Below are positions 1 to 13,364 of a stretch of DNA of 63,347 nucleotides, in pieces. The notes below the pieces were generated by a model, which did no database searches, was not told where the DNA came from, and saw only the letters and a list, made by a program, of their open reading frames with translations. The stretch is from Nymphaea colorata (taxonomy: Eukaryota > Streptophyta > Magnoliopsida > Nymphaeales > Nymphaeaceae). The first letter of the stretch is position 1. The number at the start of each line of letters is the position of its first letter. Location of the stretch: assembly GCF_008831285.2 (NCBI RefSeq), contig NW_022204757.1, positions 1-63,347 of the forward strand, in the 5' to 3' direction. Position numbers and translations under genes: made by a program.

Positions 1-74
1 CCAACCCAACCCCAACCCCAACCCAACCCCAACCCCAACCCCAACCCCAACCCCAACCCCAACCCCAACCCCAA
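1..74. repeat. Left telomere, C4A2 repeats
   Basis: Tandem CCCCAA units start at the first base and end at about position 74, with a few CCCAA units near the outer end. This is the C-rich strand of a ciliate macronuclear telomere, read 5' to 3' into the chromosome. The matching G4T2 array at the other end shows that the window is a whole chromosome. Confidence 0.97.
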
Positions 75-248
75 AAAATATTTTATGAATTCCGTATACG
101 AAAAGCCAATAATATAATCCTCGCAGAATAGATTGGAATTAATCATAACCCCCTAAGAACGCCTGTGATTCTGCTATCGGCAGCTTCGACCGTCGGAGGA
201 ACTTGGTGCTAGTTATGAATAATTAGATGTGTTGTGGGAATACATTGA

Positions 249-1462
249 TCAGATGGCTCTTGCGAATCCGACTCTGTTGCCAGCGTAGTCGAAGTGGGTG
301 TAGAAGGTCTTGATGAAGCTGTCGCCAACGATGAAGGCCTCTCCGAGCTGGGGGGGAAGGTCGAGGCCTATCAAGCCCACAATGCAGACGGACTTTCCTC
401 CTTGGTCGACCTCGAGGATGTAGTCCTTTCCGGTGAGGGTGTACTTGTCGCCGCCGATGACGAAGTCAAGAGTGGGCAGGTTGGGGACCTGGGCGCAATC
501 GACTTGCTTCTGCTTTCCACTGCCGAATGCCTTGGTCATGTTATCGATGACCTTGGTGGGGCCAACGATGACGGATGTTCCAGTGTCGACGATGCCGAGG
601 AGGTTGTTGCCGACCTTGTAGCTGGTTCCGTTGAAGATGATGTCGTCCATGGCGATCGACCAGTAGTTGTCCATCTTCAGAGTGTAGTACTTGAAAGATC
701 CAGTGTAGTACTTGGGGTTGACGCCGCCGAGGACCAAGGCAGAGCCGTTCTGGCCTGCAACTTTGGTCAAGTAGAAGGAGAAGGAGTTAGACTCAACCTT
801 GCCCTGCTGGAAGAGCAGGTCGAAGATCAGCGGCAGGCCGTTGACGGAAATAGCAGGCCAAGCCATGCCGAGAATGCCGTCGAACTTGGAAGCGAGGAAG
901 CTGACGCCGTGCAGCTGGGTGATTTGGGCGAAGAGAGACTTTTTAGCCTCGAGACCAGCAACCCAAGTGGAGTCCTGACCAACGAATCCAGAGACTGCAC
1001 CTGAACCATAGGTAATGTTGAAGTGGGTTCCGTTATAGACGTAGGTGCTGCTCTTGGAGGAATCGAAGTATTTGTGGAGATAGCAGGCGGGGGACAGTCT
1101 GCACTCCTTGGAGGGCACCCAGAGGTTGGAGGATCCAGTGTCGAAAACCACTCCGAAGGACTGAGGAGGAGTACCGATGTCGATCTCTCTACATGCTATA
1201 AAAATTACCCGTAGTACTGGGCGTCGAGGTAGTTGAGGATCTTGACTTCGGGATAGGCGTAGATGTTGGGAGTGAGCTCGGAGGGGAAGATCTTGGCGAG
1301 GAGCTTGTTGACTCTGGTCATGAGGGGTCCTCTGCTCATGTACTCGAGCAGCATTTTGGACTCTCTGGGAGTGCGCTTGCGGTGCTCCATGGGGAGCTCA
1401 TGGATAGCAACCACCGAAGCGAGGCAGAGCGCCACCGCCACCAAAATAACTAAAGTTTTCAT
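249..1462 (-). CDS. Pepsin-like aspartic protease (cathepsin D family), secreted/lysosomal
   Basis: 397 residues in two exons joined by a 20-nt intron at 1189-1208. The start gives an N-terminal signal peptide (MKTLVILVAVALCLASVVA) followed by a basic propeptide of about 60 residues. The mature enzyme shows the first catalytic motif VFDTGSSN, the flap YGSG and the second catalytic motif VDTGTS, plus the typical ending VGDSFI...FYTHFDYAGNRVGFA. Length fits the A1 family. It probably acts in acidic food vacuoles or lysosomes (inference). The stop is TGA, and no frame disturbance is visible. It lies about 175 nt from the left telomere. Confidence 0.95.
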
Positions 1463-1777
1463 AGATTTGATTATAATTCATATTTCCGTCCTGGGCCTTA
1501 ACGTGAAATGACTCAATAAAAAATAATACGAAAACGGTTTATTGTATTATGATTCCGAAAAACCACGAGAGTAAACAAAAAAGAAAAAGGGGAAAAGATA
1601 AAATTTAGTGAGTGAGGTTTAGTAGCTATCCATGTTTGATTTTATTCAACATATTAAACATTATGGCATTCAACCAATTGCGTAAAAGCTATTGGATTGA
1701 ATAGAAGGCAAGTTTGAGCCTTGAAACAAGGGTGATTGATAAATATGGTTTAATTCTAAGTTATACATATGGTTTCT
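1463..1777. other. Intergenic, AT-rich
   Basis: About 315 nt between the protease start and the kinase stop, both on the minus strand. It should hold the protease promoter and the kinase 3' end. I see no ORF, repeat or RNA gene in it. Confidence 0.5.
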
Positions 1778-3354
<1,577 letters not shown>

Positions 3355-3445
3355 TTCGCAATTATAAATTGAATAGCGGACAACAATCGCAAAGCTGGCA
3401 CTATACTATTAAATCCATTATAGAGCAATAGAAGCCATTAGAACA

Positions 3446-5721
3446 TCAATAGACCGCACTCACCTACACTCCGTCCCCCTAGTACAGCTATATATCTTCC
3501 TCGTAGACTTTCTCTCCTGCCTTTTTGGCTATCGCCTACCACTACAGGTCACGGTCGAATAAGGAATCAAAGATGATCTCAAATTTGTTCTTCTCGAGAC
3601 AGTTATCGTATATGTAGTAGCTCTTGGACTTGGGAATGTCGTCAGTTGCCTGGAAGACAGGGTCGAGACTCAGCCGGAATAGATTTCCATCATGCGGGGA
3701 ATGATCCTTTCGAGAGTAGGCGAGGAGAGTTAGAGACAAGGATTTGTGTTGATCTCGATGAGCCAGGGCTTGAAGCAGCTATCCACTATAAAATCAAGCC
3801 CGAAAAGCTCAAAACCGTAAGATTTCCTTTCGGGATCGAGCTTGTTGTAGGTAGCATTGACAGCTATCCTGGCTATCTTCTTCATCTCGTCATTCAAATC
3901 CTTCACAGAGTAATCTCGATCAGGAAAAGTACCCTATAGGTACCTCTGGAACTATGAGTAAGCGATCTTGTTCCCGTTTTAGAATTTACCGTAGTTATCA
4001 CTTCTTTTTTGGATTGCGTCGTTGGTGAGATGAATGAAGAAGTCGTTGAGGTCTCTAAGGTCGAAGATCTAGGAGCTTGTTCGGAGATAACCTTCGTCAT
4101 ACCAGAAGAACTTCGTGACGCCGCCAATCGAAAGCATCAAAAGATAGGTTCTAATATCGAATTTTCTCCGATGGTAAAGCATCAGATTAGTCACGTACTT
4201 TTGAATGATATATGTGTGAGCATTCTTTCTCCTATTTATCTTCTTTCGGATTTATTCTCCACTTTTTGAAACGAAGATTCCGTTTCCCCGGTTGCTGTTC
4301 TCTCCAGGCTTCACTATCCATATGGAATTTTTCATTTATGATGAATCTTTCAGAAACTTTTAGAATTTCGGTGAATTGACGTCTTAGATAAAATAGGTTA
4401 GAGGAATTATCGAATACATGTCTTCCTTTTTGTATTAGTAATAAGCTGAGAGGTTTTAGAAGAGAGCATTTTTGTTTCCGAACATATAATTATGGCTGAA
4501 ATGGTTATGAACGCATACAGGAACCTAAAATGGCTACAGAAGAGTTCTTTTTTATTTCTATGTCGCGAGAATCTTTATTTTCCTATTTAGTTTTTAATGA
4601 AAAAATAAGTAGTTTTGGCTATTTTGCCTATAATCTTCATCCATATCTTTTTAGTGGTTTGCTAGGCTGGGTTTTTATGAGAATTGATCAATTTACTGGG
4701 GGACTCTTTAGATGGTTGGTGCGTGTTTTAGCTGTGTCCATACAAAATTGGCATTGAGGATGTCATTAGTCTCAATCCACCACCATCTTTGCTTCAAGAT
4801 TGATTTGATAAGGTTCCTATTGTTGCCGTTCCCCACAAAGAACTTATACCGAGTTTAGTTGCTTTGCTTCAAGTATAAACCGTATGATTGGAGGACCAAG
4901 TTATTTGAGTTTATCATCTTGAACATTTTTATCTTTATGTGGCTGGCCTATTTTAGACTGGCGTTAAGAGCAAACGACTTCGATCGCTATTGTGGCCGAA
5001 AGTCTCTTTTTAGTTGATGCTGGGTCATTGGAGTCTTCTTATCTATTTTGAAATCTTTATTATGCGCTTTTTGGCTATTCTGCAAGCGTATATTTTTATG
5101 GCTGTTTTATTGAGAAATTGTTTCCTTGGTTTTGCTCTCTCGTTTGATGATTAGTTTTTCATCATTATGATCGACCGTTTTTATATTTAAACCGAAAATC
5201 GTAATGTTTTTGCATTTTTAACTCTTCTTTCGTTTTAATTTTTAAATTTTTTCGAAATATTTCTCCTTGCTATGCATGAAAAGCTCCTCGTAATTGACTT
5301 TGCTTATTTACTATGCTTACTCCTTTAGTCTTCTCTTGGGATTGAACAAATCAAAATTGAGTGAAATCTTCTTGGCATGGTTAAATGGTTTTTTCTATTT
5401 TTCTACTGAGGAATTATGCTTAATTGGTATTAGTCTATCCTTTATCTTCATCTTGCATTCGTCGATATCTTTGTCGTTCTGTGTTTGGTAAAATTCTTCA
5501 TATGAGAGATAAAAATTTATCTTGTTTTTGGTAGATTCGAGATGCTCTGTGCCCTTCTACGATCGCTTTTCCCGTTATTATCGTATTTTGTAGACAATGG
5601 ATGACCTAAATTTATGCCTCTGTACTTGATATTGCTTTAGCTCATAAACAGACGACTAATGATAATTAAAATTATTGACAAATCGATAGAATTAAGAAAA
5701 ACGATTGGCCAAAATATCCAT
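3446..5721 (-). CDS. Tubulin-tyrosine-ligase-like (TTLL) enzyme, long N-terminal extension
   Basis: ATP-grasp ligase that adds amino acids to tubulin tails. Visible core: ILKQRWWWIETNDI...NFVWTQL, IPLTYFIED, WIVKPGENSNRGNGIFVS, IIQKYVTNLMLYHRRKFDIRTYL, GYLRTSS, HLTNDAIQKRSDNYGKF, FELFGLDFIVDSCFKPWLIE and NTNPCLE...LDPVF. The E of NTNPCLE is TAA, one of the supports for UAR = Glu. Some 250 N-terminal residues are lysine-rich and unrecognised. The ATG at 5719-5721 is my choice; the frame stays open upstream, so the start may be longer. One base is lost near 3685 in a T run (plus strand). Glycylase versus glutamylase specificity cannot be decided from the motifs. About 758 residues, no intron seen. 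Confidence 0.85.
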
Positions 5722-6076
5722 ATCATTTCCTAAATGTATTTGTTTAATAAAATGGGAATCCTGGAAGATTTGGGAAAGCATTAGGTTTAACTAAAGTCTA
5801 TCTTGTAACAAAAAGTGATGCAGCATTCCATTTGCTTACAAGAAACCTAAATTTGGCATTTTGATGTAGGAAAAGAATAAATGAATTAAAGGCCAATCAA
5901 CTAGTAAAAGAAAGATGAAAACGAGGTTTAATCGAATGATTAATATATACAATCATTAATGAGATATAAGATGATCTTATCACTATGATCACGGACTATT
6001 ATTTGGCTATTTAATTGTTGGCAGTTAGGTGCTTCTATATGGTTACATATTTTATTCAGATTATTTCTAAAGTTTA
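5722..6076. other. Divergent intergenic region, AT-rich
   Basis: About 355 nt between the TTLL gene and the divergent docking-complex gene, presumably a shared promoter region. The TTLL frame stays open through part of it, so some may be coding. No RNA gene or repeat seen. Confidence 0.4.
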
Positions 6077-7525
6077 ATGAGGGCGAAATCAGCAATGGTG
6101 CGCAAGGCAGTGACCGTTGACAGCGAAATGGAACACCAAAATCAGAAAAACAAAATGCTCGAAGAAGACAGGAAACTCTTTCTCCGACAGGCCGAGGAAA
6201 TCAAAGAAAAATACAGAGATTAAATGTAGAAACTCAAAGCAGAAAACAAAAAATTGAAATCCATCCGCGACGAGTTCATCTCGAAAAAGAAACAGAAAAC
6301 CGTTCTTTCAAAAACAGCCTATAATTCAACCGGACAGGAACCCTTTTCGACCATGGACGAAAACTACCTAAGGATCATGCTAGACAAGGAGAAGCACGAA
6401 ACGAAGATCAAGAAAAATATGCTCTTCACTCTTCAAGACAAGCTGAAGGAAGTCGAAGACAACAAGCTCGGCTACATTGAAGAAAACCCCATGATGAAGA
6501 CTATCCGACTGCTTTAGAATCGGCTGGATAAGGTGATGATCAAGTACAATGAGGCGCAGTCGATCCAGCAAACCTACGACCAAGTGGTCAAGCGACTCAA
6601 ATAAGAAAGAGTAGGCTACGACAGCCAGCTAGCAGCCATTTAGAACTGTCTAAAAGGAAAATAGCATGATTTCGAATAGCTATTGCTGCTGGCCCACGAC
6701 GCCACCCACGCTAAAGAGGCCGCCTTTGCCGAATTGAAGCGATTTTAGCAAAGGAGGGTGACGGTTCAATAGATGAGGACGAAATATATTGGAGAAAAGA
6801 AAGAAGAAGTGAACAAATAAATGCCAGTCCACAACGAAAATGCTTCCAGAGTGGAAAGAAGCACATATAATAAGCCAACCAACGTCTTCGGCAACAGCTA
6901 TAAGCATGATGAGAACTACCAGCGTCAAGAGTTGAGTGACTATGAGGAGGCATTTCGAAAACTTAAGGAAGTAACTGGAGTTGTTGATGCCAATGAGATC
7001 ATCCAAAAATTTAAAACCCAGGGCCTAACCACGCAATCCTTGGAAGAACTTCAATCAAATTATACCAGGAAAATCGATGATCTCAAGAGATAAAAGGAAA
7101 TGTTGCGCCAGAGGCTCTAAGAGAATAAATACGTTAAAAATAGAGATGGAAAATAGAGGAGAAGGCTCGATGAAATATAGGAAGATCTTGCGAAGACAAC
7201 AAACCAATACTAACGGACAAACCTTAAGTACTCCAAGCTTTCAAACGAGCTGATTAACATCAGAGCTGGGATCCAGCATCTAAAAGATTTGACAGTTTTC
7301 TACAAGGTCTAAAACGGATCGAAAGGCGAAGGCGTCGAAGACGATCTGATCAACTTGAACACTAAGCTCAGAATGATCTACGATGTCGTCAAGACCGATC
7401 CCAATTACATGAGGTATAGCTACAAGACCAGCGCGAATGCAGTGCAAGCCATGATGAAAGAGCAAGCCTCATACAAAAATTTCAAGAACAACACCGAGGA
7501 GGACGAAGAGGAAGATATGAATTGA
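6077..7525 (+). CDS. Outer dynein arm docking complex coiled-coil protein (CCDC63/CCDC114/ODA1 family)
   Basis: 482 residues, one exon, no frame break. Almost entirely coiled coil. The block YDQVVKRLKEERVGYDSQLAAIE, LKGKEHDFEELLLLAHDA and HAKEAAFAELKRFE matches the conserved part of the docking-complex family, which anchors outer dynein arms to axonemal doublets. Several Glu in that block are TAA/TAG. The tail ends in an acidic stretch (EEDEEEDMN) before TGA. The start ATG follows an AT-rich leader, with a second in-frame ATG six codons on. Membership of the family is fairly secure; which paralogue is not. Confidence 0.75.
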
Positions 7526-7585
7526 TCCATCTAAGCTTTTCATCCGATTTGCATGGCTGATAACTAATTCAATATTCATATTCTA

Positions 7586-9468
7586 ATGCGAAACAGCGCA
7601 GTCGATAAGAGGAAAACAGTCCTCAGTGTCAAACTGCACGGAAGAATGAAATCAGACGAGTTTTCAGATGTCAGCGAGTAAGCATCAGCCGAACAGACAT
7701 AAGAAAACTAAGAATCAGTCGACGAATAGATCGGATGGTCGTACTTCCACCAAAGCAAACTCGAAATATAAAGCCTAGTCAAAGAGATCATACCAAAGTA
7801 TAAATAATACCGAAACATCCTTTACGAAAGCATCAGAGAAATTTGCCTATAGGGCAATCTAACCAAATATGATTACTCCAGACTAGCGAAGGAACCCGAA
7901 GCAGAACCACCGTAGGCAATAGTCAAGACGTAAGCAGTGTCTCTAGACGATAAAGTAAACATGGTGGAAAAGATCATCAGCGAGAGAAGAATAAAAAAAT
8001 ACTATAAAAACAAACACGAAATCAATTTTCAGGATGAGCTTGACCCCGAAGACGACGAAAGATAGATCTACAGACTGTACCAGTAGGCTTTTTTCAAGAA
8101 AGAGGAAATCACGCCAAAGTAACCCAAACGCACTGAAAAATAATCGGAAATGGTGATTTACAATTAGCAGTATTTGGTCGTCCCTCAAAGCGGAACAAAT
8201 ATCAACAATAGCAAAATCAGCTAAATTGGAAACAAGGTCCTCGATTTATCAAATCAGTACAACGTCGACATCGATGATGAATCCTTTTAGAGGATGAAAT
8301 ACGAAAACCAAAACCTAAGCAATATCGCAAAAAAGGTAAATTACACCAAGATCAACGATCCTTTTGTAGGCTTCGAGCATTAGCTTTCCTTCGATGTGAA
8401 AAATGAACAATATTTCGTCAATAATAACGAAAACCATCAAATCGATAGCTTCGGCTTCATGGAAGAAGACAGGGATGAAATAAACAGTGAGATTAAATAC
8501 GACGCTGAAAAAACGAAAAAATTCAATAAAGTGAAGAACAACTAAAAAAGTGGCGACCAGCTCTCACATACTGATAACGTCTTCAAGAACTATGTTGATA
8601 AGCAGCATGAATAACTGAGCAAACAAAAATTAAGAGTGTAAGAACTTGCTCAGAAAGCTGAAAAGGTATTGAACAACGATCTTGAATACGAAGAAGCCAA
8701 ACCTGAAAATGCCAATAATTAGGAGGATAAAATCGCACAATTCAGGTACTTGCTCGGAGAAATCATCTAAATTTATTCAGTTAAGGAATGCTTAAAATAT
8801 ACCCTCAAATTCAAATCATATGAACTCTTAAATAAGCTTTACTAGAACGCTTCAAATTACTATGGTGAGGAAATAATCTTCTAGGAGCCACTTTAAGTCA
8901 AATATTTATCTCAAATCATCAAGGCAGCATTGCCATAGTAATAGGAAGATGGGATTAGAATTGTCGTCCACAACATCTTTGCCAATGCCTAATCGATCAC
9001 CTACGAATAGTTTCTCGAAAGACTTACCCCCTCCATCAATGATAAGGAATATGATGCATTATAGTCAGTAAATTACACAACTTCCAGTAACAAAAGCTTC
9101 GATTTAACTGTTCGGCTCTTCAACATATGGATAGAGATTGATTACTTTGAAAAACAGCTCAAAACGTTACTCTAAAACAGCCAAGAAGTTGTGGATAAGT
9201 TCATTGAAGAAACTACATAAAACGCCATGCTTATGCCTCATCTTATTGCCGAATTCATCAGCAAGAGTAAAAAAGTATAGTCTTTTATATTTAGTTCCCC
9301 AAGAACAGAAAAGTAAAATCGTAGATCTTCTTTAGAAAGATTCTAGGGCCTAAGCTAATGGTGAGTGAATTTTACCGATGGATTGACACGAAATCTCAGA
9401 AGGTAAACGAAAAGTTTAAAAAACAGCAATAATAGGAAAATTATTAGTTTTACTACCATTTATATTGA
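7586..9468 (+). CDS. Unrecognised 620-residue charged helical protein
   Basis: Two exons with a 20-nt intron at 9275-9294 (GTATAG...TTTAG). Without splicing the frame ends soon after at TGA; with it the tail becomes the more protein-like FPKNRKVKSEIFFRKILG...KVNEKFKKQQ. Rich in Lys, Glu and Asn, helical, with a central charged stretch (FNKVKNNEKSGDQ) and a more hydrophobic C-terminal third (LFNIWIEIDYFEKQLKTLL). I recognise no domain and assign no function. It follows the docking-complex gene by 60 nt on the same strand. Confidence 0.7.
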
Positions 9469-9613
9469 TGATCCTGATTACATTTATCTTAATGCCATCC
9501 AACCATGCAAGAATAGGGATTTTTTATAAATAGTCATTTAAGAGGCGACTTTTGGTTGCCTTTATCGATAAATAGATTATTATCATATATAAAAAGTAAA
9601 GCAATCCTTCCTC

Positions 9614-10968
9614 ATGAACCAAATGAACCAAACCAAGAGAGTAGAGATGTCCAAGTCCCGCGCTGATAATGTTATCAGAAGACCCAAGCGATGCATGGTC
9701 TGTCGCAAAATGATTGCCTTTGAAAAATTCGTACAGCATCAAATATCCCTAGAACGAACACACAGAAACCTGCACCAAAGCAGAACAAAAGAAAATCGAA
9801 GAGAATAGAATAAAGGAAAGAAATATGAGAAACTCCACCACCAATAAACCGGTTCAGATGTCTATCAGAAAAAAATAACCAGAGGAAAAAATGGTCAGAG
9901 AAGGCACTCACGAGGGGACCAGGTTCAGGATAAAGAGCATGAATAATGGAGTGAATCCAAGCCAATACAAATCGAAGTCAGTCCTAGTGAATAATAATAA
10001 AAAGAAGTAAATCAAGGTGGAACAGAAGCAGCCTGAAATCTAGGAAATAAAGATTGAAAAGAAAGAGGAAATTGAAAACAACACCGAAGACATTTTGATC
10101 CCAAATTAATCTGCAGTCTCTTTGCAGATAAATCAATAATAACCTTAGCCTGAAAACCCTGAAAGAAATTAAAATATCGTTCATCCTAATCATTCTCATT
10201 TCCACCGGCCTTCTATTGTGGAGAGGAATTAAATTGCTCCTATCAGCAACATCCACATCTAAAGATAAAGGCCTTCCTAAATACGCTTTACATACTTGGG
10301 GAGAAGTGAAAGCAACTAACGCCAGCAGCCCAATCGGGAAACCCTTATATAGGCAAGAATATAATAGGTTCCGTAAAGGCAAGAGGAAAGAGGATACAAC
10401 ATTCAAGCGCTAATCAATAACTCAAACTCAATTATTTAGTTTATCAGAAGCATCAATATTCTCACCGAGGATGAAACCATGAACACCATGCTCAGCCAAC
10501 TCCAACAGCTCAATCTAATCGCATAGCAAATAGTCCAGCTCAGTGCCTTAGGCCAAACATTCGGGTATATTCACGCTTAGATAGATCAACAATGGGAAAT
10601 CTGTTTGCTGCTAGGATCCATGAGCTTCAGACAGTAATCACCAACCAGATCGGAATAGCTCTCATTCGAGGCTTTAATGAAAGATTGGGCGCCGAGTTTG
10701 AAGGACTAATGTTTTCATCTTTTTATGTAGACAAAGACGGCCTGAAATCAAGGAAGGCTTTACTGAAGCTTAAATCTAATAATACTTTCCATAGAAGATC
10801 AATTTCAATCGAAAGGAATGCTCGATCTGCCTTGATGACATGAAGCCATGCGACCTCATCATCGAACTGCAGTGCAACCATTTGTTTCATCCAGGCTGCA
10901 TAAAGTAGTGGCTGGTAAGTTCCAGGAAATGCCCGATGTGCAGAAAGGTCCAGCAGTAGGTAAAGTGA
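9614..10968 (+). CDS. RING-H2 E3 ubiquitin ligase-like protein with N-terminal C2HC zinc knuckle
   Basis: 430 residues in four exons; introns at 9731-9752 (22 nt), 10565-10584 and 10711-10730 (20 nt each). Splicing the first yields the compact motif CMVCRKMIAFEKFNEHTETC, a C2HC finger. A low-complexity Glu/Asn/Gln middle follows, then a helical part (RIHELQTVITNQIG) and a C-terminal RING-H2: CSICL, then CNHLFHPGCIKEWL, then CPMC. In CIKEWL the E is TAG, the usual residue at that place. Total length is an exact multiple of three after splicing. Predicted E3 ligase; substrate unknown. Confidence 0.82.
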
Positions 10969-11059
10969 TGCCGCTTCCATTTATTATCAAACGATTACTT
11001 TCTTGGTATTATTTATCCCCATTTGTATAATTGGTGATATAAACTTAAAGATTGGATCC

Positions 11060-11996
11060 ATGTTATTTCGATCACTCTTTTCATTGACAACCGTGAAGTC
11101 ATTCGGAGTCGTCGGATCAGGGCAAATGGGAACCGGTATCGCCATAGTCGCCAACAGAGTTGCCAAATTACCAGTCACCATCTATGATTCTAATCCCATC
11201 TCACTGAGAAAAGCCAAGGAGTTTGTTAGTGATTGGCTCAAGAAGGAACAGAACAAGAACAGGATCACTGCTGAAGAGATCACAGAATTCAACTCTAGGA
11301 TAGCTTTCACCGAAGATATCAATTACTTTAAAGAAAGAGAGGTTGATTTTGCTGTGGAAGTAACCTTGCTTCAATTTAGGCCATCGTGGAGAACTTAAAC
11401 GTCAAGCAATCTGTCCTTACAGCCTTGGATAAGGTCCTCAAGCCATAAGCCATCATCGCCAGCAATACCTCATCCATCTCCATTACCCAACTAGCCAACA
11501 CAACCAAGCGTCCTTCTCAGGTGATTGGAATGCATTTCATGAATCCAGTACCAGTGATGAAGCTCGTGGAGGTCATTAGAGCTCTCCAGACATCAGACGA
11601 GACTCACAAGACAACTGAATAGTAATGATAAAACTAGCTAGATTGGCTGTTAAGATGGGAAAATAAACTTCAACTTCAAAGGATGTCCCGGGATTCATTG
11701 CCAACCGTCTCTTGATGCCTTATATCAATGAAGCCATATACGCTCTTTTCGAAGGGATTGGAACCAAATAAGATATCGATAAGACCATGAAACTAGGAAC
11801 CAATGTGCCTATGGGTCCTCTCACCCTGGCTGACTTCATTGGTCTCGATACCTGCCTTTTCATCATGCAAGTCCTTCATCGGGATTTGGGAGACTCAAAG
11901 TATAGGCCATGCCCCCTTTTGGCGAACTACGTGAATGCTGGTTATTTGGGCGTGAAGACAGGCAAGGGATTCTATGACTACAAGCCGAAGAAGTGA
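11060..11996 (+). CDS. 3-hydroxyacyl-CoA dehydrogenase, mitochondrial beta-oxidation
   Basis: 298 residues, three exons with 20-nt introns at 11360-11379 and 11622-11641; the second splits a TAA (Glu) codon. Oxidises L-3-hydroxyacyl-CoA with NAD+. The Rossmann motif [12 protein letters not shown] is near the N-terminus, then [10 protein letters not shown], the catalytic region [32 protein letters not shown] and [20 protein letters not shown]. The first dozen residues ([15 protein letters not shown]) look like a mitochondrial presequence, which decides the start; an upstream in-frame start would spoil it. In [11 protein letters not shown] the Glu is TAA. Full length compared with the human short-chain enzyme. 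Confidence 0.95.
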
Positions 11997-12044
11997 TCAA
12001 ATACGAAATACATCTATTATCCAAGCTTACAATAATTATTTGAT

Positions 12045-12572
12045 ATGGAGAATTCGGTTCAAATGAGCGCGATTGAACAATAAGCAGCTATAAAAAACGA
12101 CCTTTCGAAGGCTCTAATAAGCAACCTAAAAAAGGAGGCAAAGAGATTGCTAACGCTATTGGCCAAATACAACGCACAAAAATCAAGTGATGGCATTCTT
12201 TCTAAGGTTCCGAAATAGATCAAATACCAAGATATCGAAGAGTATTGTGATCTAATCTCCAAGCAATTCTGTGGCAGAATCGATGAGTTGAATGAAAAAA
12301 TCACCAGAATCAAGCTGGATGTTGGCAAGCTAAGCAATGAAGTAAAGGCAAGGCCAGAATCAAATATAACTGAAAGGGTGGCGAAATTCAAAGAAAAAAT
12401 GGGTGAGTTCGAAATCTAACTTCAATAGATATGGAGAGAGCAACACTTCTTAGTCCTTAATTATCGGATGGACGTCTCAGTAAAGGAACTTTAGAGATGG
12501 ACGGCCATATTGAATTCCAATAAAATAAACGAGGAAAAGATAAAATAAAGCGTGGATAGTCTATTCAAGTGA
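12045..12572 (+). CDS. Small helical protein of unknown function
   Basis: 175 residues, single exon, no frame disturbance. Strongly helical with coiled-coil character (LISNLKKEAKRLLTLLAKY; RIDELNEKITRIKLDVGKL), resembling small subunits of tethering or kinetochore complexes only in general form. No domain recognised. Starts 48 nt after the dehydrogenase stop, and its TGA is followed within 55 nt by the next gene. Confidence 0.6.
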
Positions 12573-12626
12573 TTTTTTATGGGTTAGATTAAGGCTAGCT
12601 TCAAGATATTATATATATCCATACTG

Positions 12627-13253
12627 ATGAGTAAATAAGACCAAGTATAGAGCAAAATAATCGAAGAAAGATAAATCTATCGAGGGAAATGGCTAGGCAT
12701 GAAGCACGTAGACTTTACTATCGGAAAGCAAACTATACATAACTATGAGAAAGTGTTCCGGACCACTTCAAAACCAGGCCAGATCGATGGAGTTGACATC
12801 ATTCCAATCATTAAGCATAAAGAAGGAAAGTAAGAAATACTAATGATAAGCTAATTCAGACCACCCGTTAAAGGATTCACCCTTGAGTTTCCCACAGGAA
12901 TGGCAGAAAGTGAAAATTATGAAGAAAACGCCAAGAGATAGCTGCTTGAGTAAACAGGATACGTGGTTTCTTCTTTTTAGCCAATTCCTTATCCAGTTAC
13001 ATTCTACGATCCCTGGAAAAGCGACGAGACCAGCAAGATATTTATTGCCAACATTGACGGAGATTCTCCATAAAGCCTCAAATCTCAAAATCTTGAATAA
13101 ACAGAAAACATAAGAACTGTAAAATTTAACATTGACGAGCATCTATTAGACAACATGACCACGTATGCTAAATAGCATAACCTTCATGTGGAGGCGAAAG
13201 TTTTCACCTTGTGTCTTGGCATATGGCTCAGATTCAACTTGCAGACAATATGA
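12627..13253 (+). CDS. ADP-sugar pyrophosphatase, NUDT5-like Nudix hydrolase
   Basis: 208 residues, one exon. Hydrolyses ADP-ribose and related nucleoside diphosphate sugars. ISEFRPPVKGFTLEFPTG leads into the Nudix box AKRELLEETGY, then VTFYDPWKSDET and the C-terminal HNLHVEAKVFTLCLG, all as in NUDT5. The Glu of RE is TAG and the second Glu of LLEE is TAA. Both are metal ligands that cannot be Gln in an active enzyme, so this gene is one of the best proofs of the code. An upstream in-frame ATG at 12579 would add 16 residues; I chose 12627 because the product then aligns with the family start. Confidence 0.92.
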
Positions 13254-13364
13254 TTGTGTCTTTATCATGCCAATTTAAAACACTTTTTCCCTTATGAATG
13301 CCAATTTATAATAATCAACGGATTCGATGGTGGTTTAGGCTTAATTATAATACTTTAACAGATA

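Noticed and set aside
294-1004. 236-codon plus-strand ORF opposite the aspartic protease
   Set aside because: It is the antisense shadow of a gene with catalytic motifs; its translation is acidic and without any domain.
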